In this document: positions 59,916-64,000 of the stretch, piece by piece | How positions within the stretch are numbered: the first letter of the stretch is position 1 | How the letters are laid out: every line of letters starts with the position of its first letter | NCBI RefSeq assembly: GCF_023168165.1 | Contig: NZ_BQYJ01000003.1 | Location: 620,001-684,000 of the forward strand | DNA: 64,000 nt | Source of the DNA: Niallia sp. NCCP-28 | Lineage (GTDB): Bacteria; Bacillota; Bacilli; Bacillales; Cytobacillaceae | Direction: 5' to 3' | The notes under the pieces: generated by a model | Told to the model about the DNA's origin: nothing | Databases searched by the model: none | Seen by the model: the letters and a program-made list of their open reading frames with translations, nothing else | Made by a program: the position numbers and the translations under genes

Positions 59916-62342
59916 TTATTCTTCTGCTGTTTCTACCCACATCGTTTTTACTTTTCCTGCATCGCTTTCATCTATCACAAAAGAGCCATTTGAATAGCGG
60001 TCATTAAAACGAATCGGCTCAACAGCAATTTGTTCGATTTCTCCCTTTTCTGTTTCTAAATAGAGGACATTTTGTTTATGGACAATTGCCATGCCGACAA
60101 TTCGGTGAGGATTTGCTTTTAGTTCCCTCAGCATCACAACACCTCTTTTTGCTCTGCCTATGTTTTCAAATTCCGTAAGTTTCATTTTTTTGACAGAGCC
60201 CCTCTGTGTTAAAATAACGACACTTTGTTCTTTTGGATCGGTAATGAGCTTGCCTGATACAACAAAATCTTTTTCTTTTAAATTAACGCCTTTAACCCCA
60301 GCAGCACGCACACCCACTATATTGACTTCTTCTTCATGGAAGCGAAGCGCATAGCCATTATAGGTAGCAACAAGCACTTCTTCTTTGCCTGTTGTAAGAT
60401 GCACATCCACTACTTCATCATCGCCTTTTAAGTTAATGGCAACAAGGGGCTTCGAATAGCGCTGTGCTTTATATTGATTTAATTCCGATTTTTTTGCCAT
60501 GCCATTTTTAGTGAAAAATAATAAATATCCTGTTGTTTCAAAATCTTTGACTGGAATGGCTTGGATAATGCATTCATCCCGTTCAATCGGAATTATATTG
60601 GAAATATGCTGCCCCAAATCTTTCCAGCGGATATCTGGCAATAAATGTACAGGACAATATAAATAATTGCCTTTATTCGTAAACAATAAAACAACTTCTG
60701 TTGTATTAATGTCGATTTTCTTTAAAATCCGATCACTGTCTTTCATGCCAAAATCCTGGCCATTGCTCGCAGCATAGGATCTTTGGCTTGTACGTTTTAT
60801 GTATCCTTCTTTTGTGACAGTCACAATCACATCTTCACTGGCGACTAGCACTTCTAAATTGATTTTAATTTCTTCAATTTCCGCTTGAATTACCGTGCGT
60901 CTCGTTGTTTCAAAACGTTTTTTCACATCTTTTAACTCTTTTTTAATCACAGACAGCAGTTTTTTTTCACTTGCTAAAATAGCTGTCCACTCTGCAATTT
61001 TTTTTGCAAGCTCCTTTGCTTCTGCTTGCAGTGCGGTAATATCTGTATTGGTTAATCGATACAACTGCAAGGAAACAATGGCTTCTGCCTGAGGTTCCGT
61101 AAATTGAAAAGCGGAAATTAAATTATCTTTTGCATTTCGTTTATCTTTTGATGCACGGATAGTCGCAATCACTTCATCTAAAATCGACAAAGCTTTAATC
61201 AATCCATCCACAATATGCTGGCGTTCTTTTGCTTTTTCCAAATCGAATTGCGTACGTTTTGTCACTACTTCTTTTTGATGTTCAATATAAGCATCCAAAA
61301 GCGGCAAAATGCCCATTAGCTTTGGCCGTTTATTATAAATGGCTACCATATTAAAATTATACGTAATCTGAAGATCCGTGTTTTTATATAAAAAGTGCAA
61401 AATGCCATTAGCGTCTGTTTCTTTTTTTAATTCGATGACAATTCGCAACCCAGTGCGGTCCGTCTCATCTCGGACCTCGGCAAGACCTTCTACTTTGCGG
61501 TCTAAGCGAAGTTCATCGATTTTTTTGACAAGATTGCTTTTGTTGATTTCATATGGAATTTCCGTGATGACAATTTGCTGTTTGCCGCCTCTAAGTTCTT
61601 CCATTTCCGTTTTGCCTCGAACGACAATTTTTCCTTTGCCGGTTTCATAAGCTTTCCTTAGGCCTTCAACTCCTTGAATAATGCCGCCTGTCGGAAAATC
61701 TGGCCCTTTAATATGCTCCATGATATCTTCAACGGAACAAGTAGGATGATCCATCCTTTCGATGACCCCATCAATTACTTCTCCTAAATGATGGGGAGGA
61801 ATATCAGTTGCATACCCTGCGGAAATTCCTGTCGAACCGTTTACAAGCAAGTTGGGAAATTTGGCTGGAAGTACAGTAGGTTCATTGGATGTATCATCAA
61901 AGTTTGGAATAAATTCTACTGTTCTTTTTTCGATATCTTTTAAGAGTTCTGCAGAAATGGCTGACAACCTTGCTTCTGTATAACGCATAGCTGCAGGTGG
62001 ATCGCCGTCTAAACTTCCGTTGTTTCCATGCATTTGTATTAATACATTGCGAAGTTTCCATTCTTGGCTCATCCGCACCATTGCATCATAAACAGATGAG
62101 TCTCCATGCGGATGATAGTTCCCGATTACATTTCCGACTGTTTTTGCTGATTTGCGGAAATTCTTTTCTTGGGTGTTCCCATCGACATGCATCGCATAAA
62201 GAATGCGGCGCTGTACCGGCTTTAAGCCATCTCGTGCATCAGGCAGCGCCCGCTCTTGAATAATATATTTACTGTACCGTCCAAAACGGTCGCCGAGAAC
62301 GTCCTCTAAAGGCAAATCACGAAATTGTTCGGTTGAACTCAT
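59916..62342 (-). CDS. parC: DNA topoisomerase IV subunit A
   Basis: An 808-residue type IIA topoisomerase subunit that cuts and rejoins DNA for chromosome decatenation. The catalytic Tyr121 is in AAMRYTEARLS; the quinolone-resistance region reads HPHGDSSVYDAM with the wild-type Ser at the position of S. aureus GrlA Ser80. The C-terminal beta-pinwheel shows repeated strand segments such as QRGSVKKMKLTEFE. It overlaps parE by four bases (ATGA), so the subunits are translationally coupled. Confidence 0.97.
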   Translation of the reverse strand: MSSTEQFRDLPLEDVLGDRFGRYSKYIIQERALPDARDGLKPVQRRILYAMHVDGNTQEKNFRKSAKTVGNVIGNYHPHGDSSVYDAMVRMSQEWKLRNVLIQMHGNNGSLDGDPPAAMRYTEARLSAISAELLKDIEKRTVEFIPNFDDTSNEPTVLPAKFPNLLVNGSTGISAGYATDIPPHHLGEVIDGVIERMDHPTCSVEDIMEHIKGPDFPTGGIIQGVEGLRKAYETGKGKIVVRGKTEMEELRGGKQQIVITEIPYEINKSNLVKKIDELRLDRKVEGLAEVRDETDRTGLRIVIELKKETDANGILHFLYKNTDLQITYNFNMVAIYNKRPKLMGILPLLDAYIEHQKEVVTKRTQFDLEKAKERQHIVDGLIKALSILDEVIATIRASKDKRNAKDNLISAFQFTEPQAEAIVSLQLYRLTNTDITALQAEAKELAKKIAEWTAILASEKKLLSVIKKELKDVKKRFETTRRTVIQAEIEEIKINLEVLVASEDVIVTVTKEGYIKRTSQRSYAASNGQDFGMKDSDRILKKIDINTTEVVLLFTNKGNYLYCPVHLLPDIRWKDLGQHISNIIPIERDECIIQAIPVKDFETTGYLLFFTKNGMAKKSELNQYKAQRYSKPLVAINLKGDDEVVDVHLTTGKEEVLVATYNGYALRFHEEEVNIVGVRAAGVKGVNLKEKDFVVSGKLITDPKEQSVVILTQRGSVKKMKLTEFENIGRAKRGVVMLRELKANPHRIVGMAIVHKQNVLYLETEKGEIEQIAVEPIRFNDRYSNGSFVIDESDAGKVKTMWVETAEE

Positions 62343-64000
62343 GATGGACTTCCCTCCTCTGCAACCACAATATTTTCATTTTCCAAAATGCTTCCATCTT
62401 CCTCTAAACCAAATGCTACATTGGATTCAATCCATTTTCGCCTTGGCTCGACTTTATCGCCCATTAATGTTGTCACTCGGCGTTCTGCTCGGGCAATATC
62501 ATCAATTTTCACTCGGATCAATGTTCTTGTTTCTGGATTCATTGTCGTATCCCATAATTGATCGGCATTCATTTCTCCAAGTCCTTTATAACGCTGCAGC
62601 GTGTAGCCTTTGCCAATTTTTTTTATCGCATCCTGCAGATCATCATCGCTCCAGGAGTATTCAATCTTTTCATTTTTGCCTGTTCCTTTGCTTACTTTAT
62701 ATAAAGGTGGCAAAGCAATATAGACTTTTCCTGCTTCAACAAGAGGTTTCATGTATCGGTAGAAAAATGTCAAAAGCAATACCTGGATATGGGCGCCATC
62801 TGTATCTGCATCGGTCATAATGATGATTTTTTCATAATTAGAATCTTCTACATTAAAATCTGCGCCGACGCCTCCGCCAATTGCATGAATAATCGTGTTG
62901 ATTTCTTCATTTTTGAATATATCAGCAAGTTTTGCTTTTTCTGTATTAATAACTTTCCCCCGGAGTGGCAGCACGGCTTGAAAACGGCGATCTCTTCCTT
63001 GTTTTGCCGATCCTCCCGCAGAATCCCCTTCGACTAGATACAATTCATTTTTTAATGGATTTCGAGATTGTGCTGGCGTTAATTTGCCGGAAAGAACCGC
63101 TTCTGAACGTTTTCTTTTTTTGCCGCCCCTTGCTTCTTCCCTTGCTTTTCTCGCAGCTTCTCTTGCTTGATAAGCTTTTATCGCCTTTTTGATTAAAAGC
63201 GAGCTGGTTTCTGGATTTTCTTCTAAAAAGTAGGCAAGATGTTCTGATACGACAGCATCTACTGCAGATCTTGCTTCGCTTGTGCCTAATTTCCCTTTGG
63301 TTTGCCCTTCAAATTGCAGCAAATCTTCTGGTACACGCACAGAAACAATTGCCGCAAGCCCTTCACGAATATCCGAGCCATCCAAATTTTTATCTTTTTC
63401 CTTTAAAAGGTTTACTTTTCGCGCATATTCATTAAACATTCTGGTCATTGCTGTTTTGGATCCAGCTTCATGTGTTCCACCGTCTTTTGTGCGAACATTA
63501 TTAACAAAAGACAGTACATTTTCTGAATAGCCATCGTTAAATTGGAAAGCAAATTCTACTTCAATGCCATTGCTTTCTCCTTCTAAACTGACAACTGGAT
63601 GCAAGGTGTCTTTTTCTTCATTTAAATATTCGACAAATGCTTCGATCCCATTTTCATAAAAGAAAATGTTATGAAGATCATTTCTATCATCAATCAATTC
63701 AATTCTTAATCCTTTTAATAAAAAAGCAGATTCTCTTAACCGCTCACTTAATGTTTCAAAATTATAAGTTGTAGTAGAGAAAATCGTTGGGTCTGGCTTA
63801 AAATGAATGGTTGTGCCTGTTTGTGTAGTTTTTCCTTTTTTCTCCAGCGTTGTGACTGGTTTGCCCCCATGCTCAAACCGCTGCTCATAAATAAAACCAT
63901 CTCGTTTAATTTTGACAACGACCCATTCAGACAAAGCATTAACAACAGAAGCGCCAACCCCATGCAACCCGCCGCTTGTTTTATAGCCTCCTTGTCCAAA
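62339..64000 (-). CDS. parE: DNA topoisomerase IV subunit B (5' part beyond window)
   Basis: About 553 codons of the C-terminal end of ParE. The sequence at the window edge, FGQGGYKTSGGLHGVGASVVNALSEW, is the end of the GHKL ATPase site; then follow the transducer domain with QTK-like GQTKGKLGTSEAR, and the TOPRIM domain with LVEGDSAGGSAKQGRDRRFQA (EGDSAG) and MTDADTDGAHI (the DxD metal site). It supplies ATP-driven strand passage with ParC. The start lies outside the window. Confidence 0.97.
   Translation of the reverse strand, partial: FGQGGYKTSGGLHGVGASVVNALSEWVVVKIKRDGFIYEQRFEHGGKPVTTLEKKGKTTQTGTTIHFKPDPTIFSTTTYNFETLSERLRESAFLLKGLRIELIDDRNDLHNIFFYENGIEAFVEYLNEEKDTLHPVVSLEGESNGIEVEFAFQFNDGYSENVLSFVNNVRTKDGGTHEAGSKTAMTRMFNEYARKVNLLKEKDKNLDGSDIREGLAAIVSVRVPEDLLQFEGQTKGKLGTSEARSAVDAVVSEHLAYFLEENPETSSLLIKKAIKAYQAREAARKAREEARGGKKRKRSEAVLSGKLTPAQSRNPLKNELYLVEGDSAGGSAKQGRDRRFQAVLPLRGKVINTEKAKLADIFKNEEINTIIHAIGGGVGADFNVEDSNYEKIIIMTDADTDGAHIQVLLLTFFYRYMKPLVEAGKVYIALPPLYKVSKGTGKNEKIEYSWSDDDLQDAIKKIGKGYTLQRYKGLGEMNADQLWDTTMNPETRTLIRVKIDDIARAERRVTTLMGDKVEPRRKWIESNVAFGLEEDGSILENENIVVAEEGSPS

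Overview
The window is about 64 kb of AT-rich chromosome from an endospore-forming member of the Bacillaceae (Bacillus/Niallia-like; the species cannot be fixed from the sequence alone). Evidence for this is a YhcN/YlaJ-type sporulation lipoprotein, strong AGGAGG ribosome binding sites with frequent TTG and GTG starts, a lysine riboswitch, S-box, preQ1-I and THI-box riboswitches, a CIRCE element, a LytST pair and a parE-parC locus. No rRNA, tRNA, CRISPR array, intact insertion sequence or prophage was seen. Most of the window is ordinary core and accessory chromosome, divided by very clear intrinsic terminators.

Layout. 1-4.2 kb: start of a UvrA-like ATPase, a CD3324-family regulator, a FusB-type EF-G-binding protein, a DUF4062 gene coupled to a 51-codon gene, and a YfmQ-like protein. 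4.7-7.5 kb: a MocR/PdxR-type regulator and a DUF3231 protein. 7.7-12.7 kb: a sugar ABC importer (two permeases and a lipoprotein, no ATPase) with its LacI regulator and a cre site. 13.5-16.9 kb: a LuxE-LuxC-SDR operon, a fatty-acid-reductase-like set without luciferase. 17.1-18.1 kb: thiW behind two consecutive TPP riboswitches. 18.5-21.6 kb: a DbpA-type helicase, then a rearrangement scar where a 5'-truncated ileS meets a 5'-truncated DUF1906 gene head to head. 21.7-27.8 kb: a transporter/amidohydrolase operon (SSS symporter, DUF3311, M20 peptidase, N-carbamoyl amino acid hydrolase) with a GAF/PucR-type regulator. 28-30 kb: sporulation lipoprotein, a mini phospholipase A2-like protein, an MltG-like and a YqzD-like protein. 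30.5-32.5 kb: queCDE behind a preQ1 riboswitch.

32.6-36 kb: a diguanylate cyclase, an S-box riboswitch with terminator followed only by a 55-codon FbpA-like gene, a decayed TnpB and a LysE exporter. 36-41 kb: a chemoreceptor with a probable 5' frameshift, htpG with CIRCE, and a decayed catalase gene. 41-45.8 kb: GNAT, a MITE-like element, a lysine permease behind a lysine riboswitch, methionine aminopeptidase and several small genes. 45.9-50.8 kb: cytoplasmic alpha-amylase, M20 amidohydrolase, E. coli-type SpeD and glutaminase. 51-58.4 kb: a GGDEF-EAL protein, a half-size EamA transporter, CstA and a LytS/LytT pair. 58.5-64 kb: a second MITE-like element, RNase H1, and parC-parE (parE runs off the window).

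Themes. Metabolite-sensing RNA is dense (TPP twice, preQ1, SAM, lysine). Nitrogen and amino acid salvage recurs (M20 hydrolases, AmaB, glutaminase, LysE, lysine permease, SpeD). Genome decay is visible in ileS, the DUF1906 gene, a catalase, tnpB and possibly the chemoreceptor. At least four intergenic repeat families occur. The most promising places for new biology are the DUF4062/51-codon pair, the LuxE-LuxC-SDR operon, the S-box RNA with no methionine gene, and the PLA2-like mini-protein.
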